From Bacteroidales bacterium (GTDB lineage: Bacteria > Bacteroidota > Bacteroidia > Bacteroidales > Muribaculaceae): a stretch of DNA of 29,981 bases. Location of the stretch: assembly GCA_019416425.1 (NCBI GenBank), contig DXXK01000042.1, positions 1 to 29,981 of the forward strand, in the 5' to 3' direction. The notes below the pieces were generated by a model. That model was not told the DNA's origin. It worked only from the letters and a program-made list of their open reading frames with translations, and made no database searches. Position numbers and translations under genes: made by a program. Of this stretch, positions 18,001 to 24,288 are shown in pieces; the stretch's first letter is position 1, and every line of letters starts with the position of its first letter.

Positions 18001-18634
18001 TGAGCGGATTGAGGCCTCCATCCATCTTGACCGTAACACCGGCTATAACAGCGTCATCAAGTCCTCGCCATGGCTGGGCCAGGTCGGAGATCCAGGTGGT
18101 CTCGACATACTCCATATCCTTGAGGGCCACACTCTCGATGGTGATTTTGAATCCCTTCTGTCCATTGGCTGAGCCGGAATGGAATCCGAAACTCAAGCCC
18201 CCGTCCTCGGCGGTTGACTGATAAGTGAAGCCTACGTTATCGGCTGTCAGTTTGTACAGCCAGCCTGTAGGAAGATAGCGGGACTGGTCCACACCGTCGG
18301 AGACACCACCTCTTACCTCGTCTATAGGTGTCTCATACAGGAGGAGATAGTTGCCGCCGGTCAGGTCTATGGCATCTACTGTGATTTTCAGGACCTCGCC
18401 CTGATTGGCGGGTTTGAAGTTAGTTCCCGCATCCCTGTATCCGGGAATGGTGCTGCCTGTCTGGGAGATAAACGTTATCTTCCCGTTCACAAGCACTTCC
18501 TGATCGAGTCCGTCGCTGCCACGCATGTAGTAGACAGTACCGGTGTCGTCGAAGCCTGCCGACAGCCGCAGGGGCGGTAGCGCCAGAATGGCTATCAGCA
18601 ACGTGAGAAAAAGTTGTTTTGTTTTCATTGGCAT
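12098..18634 (-). CDS. Giant secreted multidomain protein with DUF4465 and T9SS tail, B12-riboswitch controlled
   Basis: 2178 aa (2176 if the second ATG at 18628 is used, which gives the cleaner signal peptide MKTKQLFLTLLIAILALPP). After cleavage near RLSA there are about four CUB-like units (around 25-140, 330-440, 590-710, 880-990; two contain FYDDGGKDG), each followed by a BNR-associated-N-like beta domain (for example GHNLFVLAADM). About 1147-1595 is a right-handed beta-helix (VFEVENGTYAENVTV, then IGAYEYS). An Fn3-like domain (1600-1705), a PKD/SprB-like segment (1705-1795) and a DUF4465 domain (about 1797-2003, with ATFDDNYLE and FYNGGMPEYDFWYG) follow. The last 70 or so residues form a type A T9SS sorting domain (VDIYSADGMHVYEA, LPSGILIVRV, RILLR), so export through the type IX system is expected. 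A cobalamin riboswitch precedes it. Corrinoid binding by the DUF4465 domain is inferred from recalled family knowledge. Confidence 0.9.
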   Translation of the reverse strand: MPMKTKQLFLTLLIAILALPPLRLSAGFDDTGTVYYMRGSDGLDQEVLVNGKITFISQTGSTIPGYRDAGTNFKPANQGEVLKITVDAIDLTGGNYLLLYETPIDEVRGGVSDGVDQSRYLPTGWLYKLTADNVGFTYQSTAEDGGLSFGFHSGSANGQKGFKITIESVALKDMEYVETTWISDLAQPWRGLDDAVIAGVTVKMDGGLNPLKLNDMTLDCSALQGIADKVSNLRLYESSVINDDNLVATISGNQLKVSDYTLKGGKNNFYVVADLAPNAIGELADIIISSLVVDNATRTPVSSTGQCIPVRNEVRIASVPAVYTISEATEFYDDGGKDGKISDKFEGSVTFVPSTPGNAIKVDVTKLAIFNTSSTGLNDVFKFYNGSEANEDNLIATLLKTARFVKSTASDGSMTVTLKSTTGVPADGWEAVVSEYTPGNMTLSGVSASQSDYSSTVSSLQKGVDMLTIDVQTDNNSNPLALGNVSLTAANPAGFKEVSLYAIDNTTETPARVKVATVAPTAAQFKIEANRELAEGHNLFVLAADMADNLVNGEKVSLGMTSVNIGGTEQTADAVNELEVKNLWLSQEGAFTVNVNGDWAFQSTPNPSSPGKYNTGEIDQITTFKPVSQGYVIQMDFNSFEVQYASSSYGTKSVFEIYSGDSCDENNLLWKVDSDAKASAGPGATLRSTAADGSMTVKFNPNTTYSSYTKKGWDAVVKEFRNHDMTIIGAEASLPNSSELAVAAQAQPILDFTLMTEGTLSVKKLKKINLSLENPQALSAVEVYASTQADGASATLFGRNETPAATTAIAGEYELREGKNYFFVKIDVADDAEPETQISAGLLSVEDADGKVDSFENCKPEGGRVIKDMLICEQGEHTVTVSGNKMFYDDGGKDGNISSRIKATYVFVPAREGHSVTIDAKEFSIGNGHMYIYSGRTPDKANILGKVTGYSATSGPQSLTSKAEDGALTVVVEGPTGTTLKGFALELGLHEKVPYALDSTTASALSSGNVARGAGNLPLLDIAAVISGDKDASKIGNLRFSTAGTTNPADIKALHLYYTAHEAVFSPGQATLLATMENPGQDVTFDAELSTGDNGVYHFFLTADLDNAATVGNIVKASFAGLDFNGQPQTPAQTSAAVEIMLQRGVSGTFTIGTSDSADFPTFKDAMASLASGLEGPVVFEVENGTYAENVTVENIKGTSTENTLTIRSKSGNRADVVIAGKYTYSDKEAALKIVATPYVNVENLSVQVGSASFENVVYVGKGSHDVSLLNLDVTADKVTSGYTGICLVRTYSSTSEAGQYNDNFTVKDCHFAGGRIGLYLASNGIVAWPQDRNYRILHNTLEGIGSKGIYVSSARQVQVCDNTIIETSPVKGYYATDFYRVEGGEISGNRIVSGNEGSTIDTNNLYFRTECTGTEASPFRVFNNEVVIIGSPSYGCRALQISNDCEGMEIAYNTFRASGMAVYLFATSGSFVPKNNRFISNIFSTTCTNDASYPVYFWNDTDAQGYEFRGNVFYSPNGHVCKNDKTVLDAEDFNVLAGNETNLYENVAFLSATDSHPAEAGCLNAGTPLDYVTVDRDGNVRDACHPTIGAYEYSTPSTDAPVLNEGYPKVGTPAETSVAVATKWSMGATLYAIVKEVTAEGEVAEPTAGELLATKGVEVQANTEYTWNFTGLTPQTGYKAWFLAVSGAGIQSEVAATEEFTTLHHIEPLTVDFDNEPVAVTYGETYTLQGMVAGGDEPYEYEWSGQDGVRIATSETADVTVTLPAYYTLKVTSADGQKAMGRVAVEPENVPELTPLVVATFDDNYLESETHIMPEEDGMFYSGSFAFYNGGMPEYDFWYGYTLSNETSADFADLDDQFHSANGGGYDSANFAVAYPQGKTIVPVGYAGGAVIPGFYVNNSAYAVNSMENGDGFAKKFEKGDWFKLTARITTAEGTTNKDLIYLADMRDETPSEHYILKDWEYVDLSRFGKIQSITFNFESSDTGTYGINTPTYLCIENFGTEPDAEARVLAVPEDGVDLSNHFDIDADGTRTEYSVKQTSGAEVYTVRVDNGRLYLDPVPVNAVDADPTVTAVVSMRQKGRTQYLDMTLTKDLGSGIDGADTDSSDVKVSVSANAVCVNTGSTGYSVDIYSADGMHVYEASGLNGNSVIGRDRLPSGILIVRVKTAGNESNHRILLR

Positions 18635-18697
18635 TATTTATAAAAATAAATCCATTCCTGCGACCGCATAGCGGAGTCAGGAATGGTAATGCCAATG
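18626..18697 (-). promoter_or_regulatory. Riboswitch expression platform: start-codon sequestering stem with inner hairpin
   Basis: In the minus-strand RNA, CAUUGGCAUUA (18697-18687) is perfectly complementary over 11 bp to UAAUGCCAAUG (18636-18626), which contains both in-frame candidate start codons of the giant gene. Directly inside lies a second stem, CCAUUCCUG / CAGGAAUGG (9 bp; 18686-18678 and 18660-18652), capped by CCGC/GCGG. A 15-base AU-rich bulge (18651-18637) separates the two 3' arms. The structure would hide the start codons. The inner hairpin followed by AUUUAUUUUUAU could alternatively act as an intrinsic terminator. Confidence 0.82.
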
Positions 18698-18847
18698 TCA
18701 AAGACACATGCACGCTGATGCAATGGAGGAATGACATGTGTCATTACGGGCCAAAGGACAGCCGTACAACGTTATCCGTCAGATACCGTCAGCGCACATT
18801 TTCAAGACACACGGCCCAATCCCGGGAGCCGACAATCGGTCATCGCA

Positions 18848-19020
18848 AAATGGCAGGTATTCTGACTTATCCCATCTGTCCGGAGCCTTCCCGTCAACCT
18901 CAGAAGTTGACAGTGACTTGATTCTTGCCGGTCAGATTTCACGGAAATCACAGCAGCGGGTCTGTCGGGGATTCTCACCCCGTTCCCTTTTAAACTTCCA
19001 CGGATTTAGCACCTTAAGAA
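18848..19020 (-). promoter_or_regulatory. Cobalamin (vitamin B12) riboswitch aptamer
   Basis: The minus strand contains the conserved cobalamin aptamer blocks in order: AAGGTGCTAAATCC, AAAAGGGAA, GGTGAGAATCCCCGACAG, ACCCGCTGCTGTGA, AGTCACTGT, and the B12-box-like AGTCAGAATACCTGCC at the 3' end. Spacing and total length (about 170 nt) fit the class. It lies about 60 nt downstream of a good promoter and about 210 nt upstream of the start codon of the giant secreted protein, with the sequestering stem between. Adenosyl- or other cobalamin binding is expected to lower expression, as is usual for the class. Confidence 0.97.
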
Positions 19021-19086
19021 TGTATCGTTCATGTTTCGATACCACCTTGATGGCATATAATCCGGATCAGTCACCAAATTACATTG

Positions 19087-19119
19087 CAAATTTACGCCAA
19101 AATTATAATATATCCAAAA
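19087..19119 (-). promoter_or_regulatory. Bacteroidetes-type promoter for the riboswitch and giant gene
   Basis: On the minus strand TTTTGG (19119-19114), a 19-base spacer and TAAATTTG (19094-19087), followed by CA, match the Bacteroidetes primary sigma consensus TTTG-N19-TAnnTTTG. Transcription should begin near 19080, about 60 nt before the aptamer, which makes the riboswitch unit independent of the upstream riboflavin synthase gene. Confidence 0.82.
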
Positions 19120-19168
19120 TATCGACCTTTTAATCTTTCGACATGATGGATGCAGATGCAGCCCCGGA

Positions 19169-19798
19169 TCAGATGGAGTTGAGACGAGCCAGGTATTTGC
19201 CCAGAATGTCGAACTCCAGGTTCACCACCGTACCCTTCTGAATCCGGCAGAAGTTTGTATGGTCGTGTGTGTACGGGATGATTGCGTTCATGAACTGACA
19301 CTCCATCATGTCGGGGTCGTCGGTCGGAAGGTCGCGCGGCTCGCAGACCGTCAGCGACACGCCGTTGACGGTGACCGAACCCTTGTCGACGGTCACATAA
19401 CCCCGTCGCGCCATCTCGCGCGGCACACGGTAGGCAAACGTGTAGTACCACGATCCATTGGCCTCGCGGACATCGGTGCAGACCGCAGTCTGATCCACAT
19501 GACCCTGGACTATATGACCGTCCAGGCGGCCGTCGATGCGCATGCTGCGCTCCAGATTCACCAGCGAACCGACCTCCAGCCGGCCCAGGTTGCTACGCTC
19601 CAGCGTCTCCTTGATGGCCGTGACAGTGTAGGTTCCGTCCTCGACGCTGACCACCGTCAGGCACACGCCGTTGTGCGACACGGACTGATCGATCTTCAAC
19701 TCGTCGACAAACGGACACGATAACGTCAAGTGTAGGTTGCCGCCCTCACGACGCAGACCCTCCACACGGGCCGCGCATTCTACTATTCCTGAAAACAT
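19169..19798 (-). CDS. ribE: Riboflavin synthase alpha subunit
   Basis: 209 aa, typical length. It catalyses dismutation of two 6,7-dimethyl-8-ribityllumazine molecules to riboflavin, in the cytoplasm. The diagnostic N-terminus MFSGIVE and two tandem lumazine-binding domains (about 1-95 and 96-200) are visible: NGVCLTVV in the first, GRLDGHIVQGHVDQTA and VNGVSLTV in the second. The gene is called ribE or ribC depending on the species. It stands alone on the minus strand, divergent from the ATPase-DUF4435 gene, and I see no FMN riboswitch upstream. No clear terminator follows the stop, so some readthrough into the B12-riboswitch unit is possible. Confidence 0.96.
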   Translation of the reverse strand: MFSGIVECAARVEGLRREGGNLHLTLSCPFVDELKIDQSVSHNGVCLTVVSVEDGTYTVTAIKETLERSNLGRLEVGSLVNLERSMRIDGRLDGHIVQGHVDQTAVCTDVREANGSWYYTFAYRVPREMARRGYVTVDKGSVTVNGVSLTVCEPRDLPTDDPDMMECQFMNAIIPYTHDHTNFCRIQKGTVVNLEFDILGKYLARLNSI

Positions 19799-19846
19799 CT
19801 ATTTTATTCTAAATTTGTCTATAATTGGCTCCGTAACCGGATTCTG

Positions 19847-19878
19847 TTTGCAAATTTAGAAAAAAAACACTAAATTTA
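19847..19878 (+). promoter_or_regulatory. Candidate promoter of the ATPase-DUF4435/glgB transcription unit
   Basis: TTTG (19847-19850), a 20-base spacer and TAAATTTA (19871-19878) fit the Bacteroidetes promoter form with one mismatch at the last -7 base. The start codon follows 38 bases later. The site shares bases with the ribE -7 element on the other strand. Confidence 0.6.
19851..19858 (-). promoter_or_regulatory. Candidate -7 element of the ribE promoter
   Basis: The minus strand reads TAAATTTG followed by CA, an exact match to TAnnTTTG, about 55 bases before the ribE start codon. A clear -33 partner is not visible in the T-rich stretch upstream. It overlaps the divergent plus-strand promoter. 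Confidence 0.6.
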
Positions 19879-19916
19879 CGAGTTGAAACGTGATTTTGTA
19901 AACTTAAGGAACATTT

Positions 19917-21524
19917 ATGGGTAAAGGAATCACACTGCCACGGGCACTGCATCCCGTCCGGGAGATGGATGCCGCCAGCTCGCGCCGGATCACCATAATC
20001 GGCGCCAACGGCTCGGGCAAGACCCGTTTCATGGACGAGATGACCGAGCTGTGCGGCGACCATGCCTACTGCATGGACGTCCTGACGGCCTTCTTCCCCG
20101 AACTGTCGGAGTCAACACGTCCGGGGTCTATCGACGTCCTGTACCGCGAGGCTGTGCTTCAGCAGCCGTTCCTCCGCACCGATGCCGTCAGCCAGCTGGA
20201 CAAGATCTTCTATCTCCTGTTTGCCGACGAGATCCATAATCTGTTCGACATCAAGTCCAAGCTGAAGGGCAATGGCCCGAAGGCCAAGCTGCCAGAGTCA
20301 CGTTTCGACATGGTGCGCCGTCACTGGGAGCGCATCTTCCCCGGCAACAGATTCGTACGCCATGGCTCGCGCATAATGTTCGGCACCGGATCGGGCCGCG
20401 ACCTGATCACCATCGACCACCTGAGCCAGGGCGAGAAGGCCGTGCTCTACTACCTGGCCGGTGTCCTGTTCGCCATGCCCGACGCAGTGGTGTTCATCGA
20501 CTCCCCCTCCCTGTTCCTGCATCCGGCAATCCGGCAGACTCTCTGGGACACGGTGGAGCAGATGCGTCCCGACTGCACGTTCATCTACAACTCGGTCGAC
20601 GTTGACTTCGTGACCAGCCGCACGCGCAACACCTGCCTATGGGTCAAGAGCTACGACTCCGACGCTCATGCCTGGGACTACGACCTGCTGAGCCGCACCC
20701 CGCTGTCCGAGGACCTGATGATCGAGCTGGCCGGCAGCCGCAAGCCGGTGCTGTTCATTGAGGGCGACGACCGGCACAGCATCGACATCCGGCTATATTC
20801 CCAGGTGTTCCGCGACCGGACCGTCAGGCCGTTGGGATCGTGCAACAAGGTAATCGAGACCGTCCGCACATTCAACGACCTCAACTCGATGCATCACCTG
20901 CAGAGCATGGGCATCGTGGACCGCGACCGCCGCACGGACGCCGAGGTGGACTATCTGCGCCAGAAGCAGATAATGGTGCCCGACGTGGCCGAGATAGAAA
21001 ACATTTTCCTCCTGCCGGAGGTTGTAAGGGTGATGGCCAACCGACGGGCAAAGAACGGCAAGAAGATAGTGACACGGATGCATGCCGACATAGTAAGGAT
21101 GTTCCGGCGACAGTTGGAGGACCAGGCCCTGCAGCACACGCGCCACAAGGTGAAGCGCGATGTGGAATGCCGCATCGACGCCCGTTTCTCATGCATCACA
21201 GCCATGGAGACGCACATCCGCCAGCTGATCAACAAGCTGGAACCCCGCGCCCATTACAACCGCCTGCGCAAGGAGTTCATCACGCTGGCCGACAACAACG
21301 ACCTGTACGGCATACTGCGCGTATTCAACCACAAGCCGATGCTGGCAGCCGTCAACATCCACGGACAACTCGGCTACAAGTCCCCGCAGGACTACATAGC
21401 CGGCGTGATCGAGACCCTGAAGGGCAACGACAACGACTCGAGCAAGCTGCGCAACGCCATTCTGCACATGCTCCACGCCGTCAACATGGAGCCTGAGCAT
21501 TCCAAAAACAAAGAAGACAAGTAA
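19917..21524 (+). CDS. Fused ABC-type ATPase - DUF4435 (TOPRIM-like) protein
   Basis: 535 aa, cytoplasmic. Residues 1-215 form an ABC/OLD-like ATPase: Walker A GANGSGKT (29-36), signature-like LSQGEK (169-174) and Walker B VVFIDSP (191-197) followed by LFLHP. The usual catalytic glutamate after the Walker B aspartate is serine (S196). About 276-535 matches DUF4435, a TOPRIM-like domain with FIEGDD (E282) and VDRD (D335, D337), the acidic positions of a metal-dependent nuclease fold. The same two domains, as separate or fused proteins, make up the PARIS anti-phage system (AriA/AriB), but this gene lies in a housekeeping neighbourhood, 21 bases before glgB. Function is uncertain; a defence, RNA- or DNA-processing role is inference. 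Confidence 0.82.
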   Translation: MGKGITLPRALHPVREMDAASSRRITIIGANGSGKTRFMDEMTELCGDHAYCMDVLTAFFPELSESTRPGSIDVLYREAVLQQPFLRTDAVSQLDKIFYLLFADEIHNLFDIKSKLKGNGPKAKLPESRFDMVRRHWERIFPGNRFVRHGSRIMFGTGSGRDLITIDHLSQGEKAVLYYLAGVLFAMPDAVVFIDSPSLFLHPAIRQTLWDTVEQMRPDCTFIYNSVDVDFVTSRTRNTCLWVKSYDSDAHAWDYDLLSRTPLSEDLMIELAGSRKPVLFIEGDDRHSIDIRLYSQVFRDRTVRPLGSCNKVIETVRTFNDLNSMHHLQSMGIVDRDRRTDAEVDYLRQKQIMVPDVAEIENIFLLPEVVRVMANRRAKNGKKIVTRMHADIVRMFRRQLEDQALQHTRHKVKRDVECRIDARFSCITAMETHIRQLINKLEPRAHYNRLRKEFITLADNNDLYGILRVFNHKPMLAAVNIHGQLGYKSPQDYIAGVIETLKGNDNDSSKLRNAILHMLHAVNMEPEHSKNKEDK

Positions 21525-21545
21525 ATATAACCCTACGATTGAGAT

Positions 21546-23585
21546 ATGAAAAAAGAACTCGCCATTCTGCGCAACGACCCGTGGCTGGAGCCTTACAAGG
21601 GCGCCATCGACGGACGTCACGAAGATGTTATCAAGAAATACAATGAGCTGACCGCCAATCACGACGGCAGCCTGGTGAAATTCGCAAACGCATACAAATA
21701 CTATGGCCTGCACCGTCAGGCCAGCGGCAACTGGATATTCCGCGACTATCTGCCCAACGCCACCAAGGTCCTGCTGATCGGAGACTTCACCGGCTGGAAG
21801 GATGACGAGCGCTACGCCCTGACACGCCTGGAGGATGGATCCTGGGAGGGCAAATTCGCCCCTGACATGCTCCATAACGGCGACCTGTTCAAGATGCGCG
21901 TATTCTGGGAGGGCGGCGAAGGCGACCGTCTGCCGGCTTACGCACGCCGCGTGGTGCAGGACCCCGAGACCAAGATCTTCACAGCACAGGTCTACGCCCC
22001 CGAGAAACCCTACAAGTTCAAGACCCGCCGTTTCGTCCCCGACACCAAACCGCTTCTTATATATGAGGCCCACATCGGCATGGCCGAGGAGAAGGAGGGT
22101 GTGGGAACATTCGAGGAATTCCGTGTCAACATCCTGCCGCGCATAGCCAAGGACGGCTACAACGCCATCCAGCTTATGGCCATCCAGGAGCATCCATACT
22201 ACGGATCGTTCGGCTATCATGTCAGCAACTTCTACGCCGCCTCCAGCCGCTTCGGCACTCCCGACGACCTGAAGCGCCTGATCGACGAGGCTCATTCCAT
22301 GGGCATCGCCGTGATCATGGACATAGTCCACAGCCATGCCGTGAAGAACGAGAACGAGGGGCTGGGCCGCATCGACGGCAGCCATAACCTCTACTTCTAC
22401 GGCGACCACCGCCGCGAGCATCCGGCATGGGATTCACTCTGCTTCGACTACGGCAAGAACTACGTCCTATACTTCCTTCTGTCCAACTGCAAGTTCTGGA
22501 TGGAGGAGTACCGCTTCGACGGTTTCCGCTTCGACGGAGTGACCTCGATGCTCTACTACGACCACGGTCTGGGCAAGGCGTTCACCAACTACGGCGATTA
22601 CTACGACGGCAACCAGGACACCAACGCCATAGTCTATCTGACGCTGGCCAACATGCTGATCCACGAGGTCAAGGCCTCGGCCATCACCATCGCCGAGGAG
22701 ATGAGCGGCATGCCTGGCCTGGCCATCAGGTTCGACGACGGCGGCATGGGCTTCGACTACCGTCTGGCCATGGGCATCCCCGACTACTGGATCAAGATGA
22801 TCAAGGAGAAGAAGGACGAGGAATGGCATCCCACCTCCATATTCTGGGAGCTGACCAACCGTCGGGCCGACGAGAAGACCGTAAGCTACTGCGAGAGCCA
22901 CGACCAGGCGCTGGTGGGCGACAAGACCATTATCTTCCGTCTGATCGACAAGGAGATGTACTGGCATATGGAGGTCAGCGACACCAACGGCGTAGTGGCA
23001 CGCGGCATGGCGCTCCACAAAATGATACGTCTGGTGACCCTGGGCACCATCAACGGCGGATACCTCAACTTCATGGGCAACGAGTTCGGCCATCCTGAAT
23101 GGATCGACTTCCCGCGCGAAGGCAACGGCTGGAGCTACAAGTACGCGCGCCGCCAGTGGGATCTGGTGGACCGCGAGGAACTGAAGTACAAGTTCCTGAA
23201 CCGGTTCGACAACGATATGATCGAACTGATCAGCAACCGTTACAACTTCCAGGCCCTGCCGGTGGAGAAGCTGTGGGAGAAGGATGACGACCAGATTCTG
23301 GCATTCATGCGCGGCGACCTGATATTCGTGTTCAACTGGAGTCCGACACGCTCGTTCGAGGGATACGGTTTCCTGGCTCCGGCCGGCGAATATGAGGTAG
23401 TCCTCAACTCCGACGACCCGAAATACGGCGGCTTCGGTCTGATTGACGACAAGATCCACCACTTCACGCAGCCCGACCCGCTGTACAGCCCCAGCGGCAA
23501 AGGCTGGCTCAAGATGTACCTGCCCGCACGTACCGCCCAGGTGCTGCAGGTAGTGAGAAAGAGAAGAAAGAGCACTAAGAAATGA
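21546..23585 (+). CDS. glgB: 1,4-alpha-glucan branching enzyme
   Basis: 679 aa, GH13 subfamily 8 (eukaryote-like) branching enzyme that introduces alpha-1,6 branches into glycogen in the cytoplasm. An N-terminal CBM48-type beta domain (about 55-160, with VLLIGDFTGWK) precedes the barrel. Active-site regions are intact: DIVHSH, FDGFRFDGVTSM with nucleophile D330, TIAEEMSGMP with acid/base E384, and YCESHDQA. A C-terminal all-beta domain follows, ending in RTAQVLQVV. No glgA or other glycogen gene is in the window. Its stop overlaps the cmk start (ATGA), so the two are translationally coupled. Confidence 0.97.
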   Translation: MKKELAILRNDPWLEPYKGAIDGRHEDVIKKYNELTANHDGSLVKFANAYKYYGLHRQASGNWIFRDYLPNATKVLLIGDFTGWKDDERYALTRLEDGSWEGKFAPDMLHNGDLFKMRVFWEGGEGDRLPAYARRVVQDPETKIFTAQVYAPEKPYKFKTRRFVPDTKPLLIYEAHIGMAEEKEGVGTFEEFRVNILPRIAKDGYNAIQLMAIQEHPYYGSFGYHVSNFYAASSRFGTPDDLKRLIDEAHSMGIAVIMDIVHSHAVKNENEGLGRIDGSHNLYFYGDHRREHPAWDSLCFDYGKNYVLYFLLSNCKFWMEEYRFDGFRFDGVTSMLYYDHGLGKAFTNYGDYYDGNQDTNAIVYLTLANMLIHEVKASAITIAEEMSGMPGLAIRFDDGGMGFDYRLAMGIPDYWIKMIKEKKDEEWHPTSIFWELTNRRADEKTVSYCESHDQALVGDKTIIFRLIDKEMYWHMEVSDTNGVVARGMALHKMIRLVTLGTINGGYLNFMGNEFGHPEWIDFPREGNGWSYKYARRQWDLVDREELKYKFLNRFDNDMIELISNRYNFQALPVEKLWEKDDDQILAFMRGDLIFVFNWSPTRSFEGYGFLAPAGEYEVVLNSDDPKYGGFGLIDDKIHHFTQPDPLYSPSGKGWLKMYLPARTAQVLQVVRKRRKSTKK

Positions 23586-24280
23586 GAAAGATAACAGTAG
23601 CCATCGATGGATTTTCCTCTTCGGGGAAGTCCACGATGGCGCGTGAGCTGGCGCGCCGCGTCGGCTACACCTATGTCGACTCGGGAGCGATGTACCGCGC
23701 CGTGACACTATACGCCATGCGCCACGGCCTGACGCATCCCGGCCATACCGTCGATACTGCGGCATTGGTGGCGACGCTGCCCGACATCAGGATATCGTTC
23801 GCACAGGCCGGAGCCGACGGGGTGCAGCATACGCTATTGAACGGCGAGGACGTCGAGGACCGGATCCGTACGCTGGCCGTCAGCGAGCTTGTCAGTCCCG
23901 TCTCCACCATCCCCCAGGTCCGCGAGCATCTGGTGAAGCTGCAACAGGAGTTCGGGGAACACGGAGGCATCGTGATGGACGGCAGGGACATCGGGACCAC
24001 CGTATTCCCCCACGCCGAGCTGAAGGTCTTCGTCAACGCCAGCGCCGAGGAACGGGCACGCCGCCGTGTGCTGGAACTGGAGCATAAGACCGGCAAACCG
24101 GTGGATTATCGGGAAGTGCTTGAAAATGTCCGTGAGCGTGACCGGATCGATTCCACACGCGCCGTGTCGCCGCTGCGCAAGGCCGACGACGCCATCGAGC
24201 TGGACAACGGCGACATGACGCCACAGCAGCAGATGGACTGGCTGATGGAAATGTTCAACAAAACCGTCAACAAGTATTGA
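23582..24280 (+). CDS. cmk: Cytidylate kinase
   Basis: 232 aa, usual length. It phosphorylates CMP and dCMP with ATP. The P-loop GFSSSGKST is at residues 10-18, followed by the conserved YTYVDSGAMYRAV block. The inserted NMP-binding region (about 60-110) includes the LNGEDVEDRIRT stretch, and the lid/adenine region holds MDGRDIGTTVFPHAELK and the Arg-rich DRIDSTRAVSPL. It overlaps glgB by 4 bp and ends 8 bases before the preferred ispH start, inside one plus-strand operon. Confidence 0.97.
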   Translation: MRKITVAIDGFSSSGKSTMARELARRVGYTYVDSGAMYRAVTLYAMRHGLTHPGHTVDTAALVATLPDIRISFAQAGADGVQHTLLNGEDVEDRIRTLAVSELVSPVSTIPQVREHLVKLQQEFGEHGGIVMDGRDIGTTVFPHAELKVFVNASAEERARRRVLELEHKTGKPVDYREVLENVRERDRIDSTRAVSPLRKADDAIELDNGDMTPQQQMDWLMEMFNKTVNKY

Positions 24281-24288
24281 CTACTTCA

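Noticed and set aside
18420..18737. 105-codon minus-strand ORF running from the riboswitch leader into the giant gene
   Set aside because: Different frame from the giant protein, no family resemblance, and its start lies inside the structured leader. The downstream frame is clearly the coding one.
18619..19133. Plus-strand ORFs of 100 and 131 codons over the riboswitch
   Set aside because: They lie antisense to a conserved cobalamin aptamer, have low-complexity implausible translations, and have no gene context.
21189..23765. Long minus-strand ORFs (410 and 432 codons) opposite the ATPase, glgB and the start of cmk
   Set aside because: Val/His/Gln-rich shadow translations produced by GC-rich codon use of glgB. 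The plus strand has full catalytic motifs.
24277..24288. TTG start for ispH overlapping the cmk stop
   Set aside because: The ATG four codons later gives the conserved IspH N-terminus with cysteine at position 13. The TTG start cannot be fully excluded.
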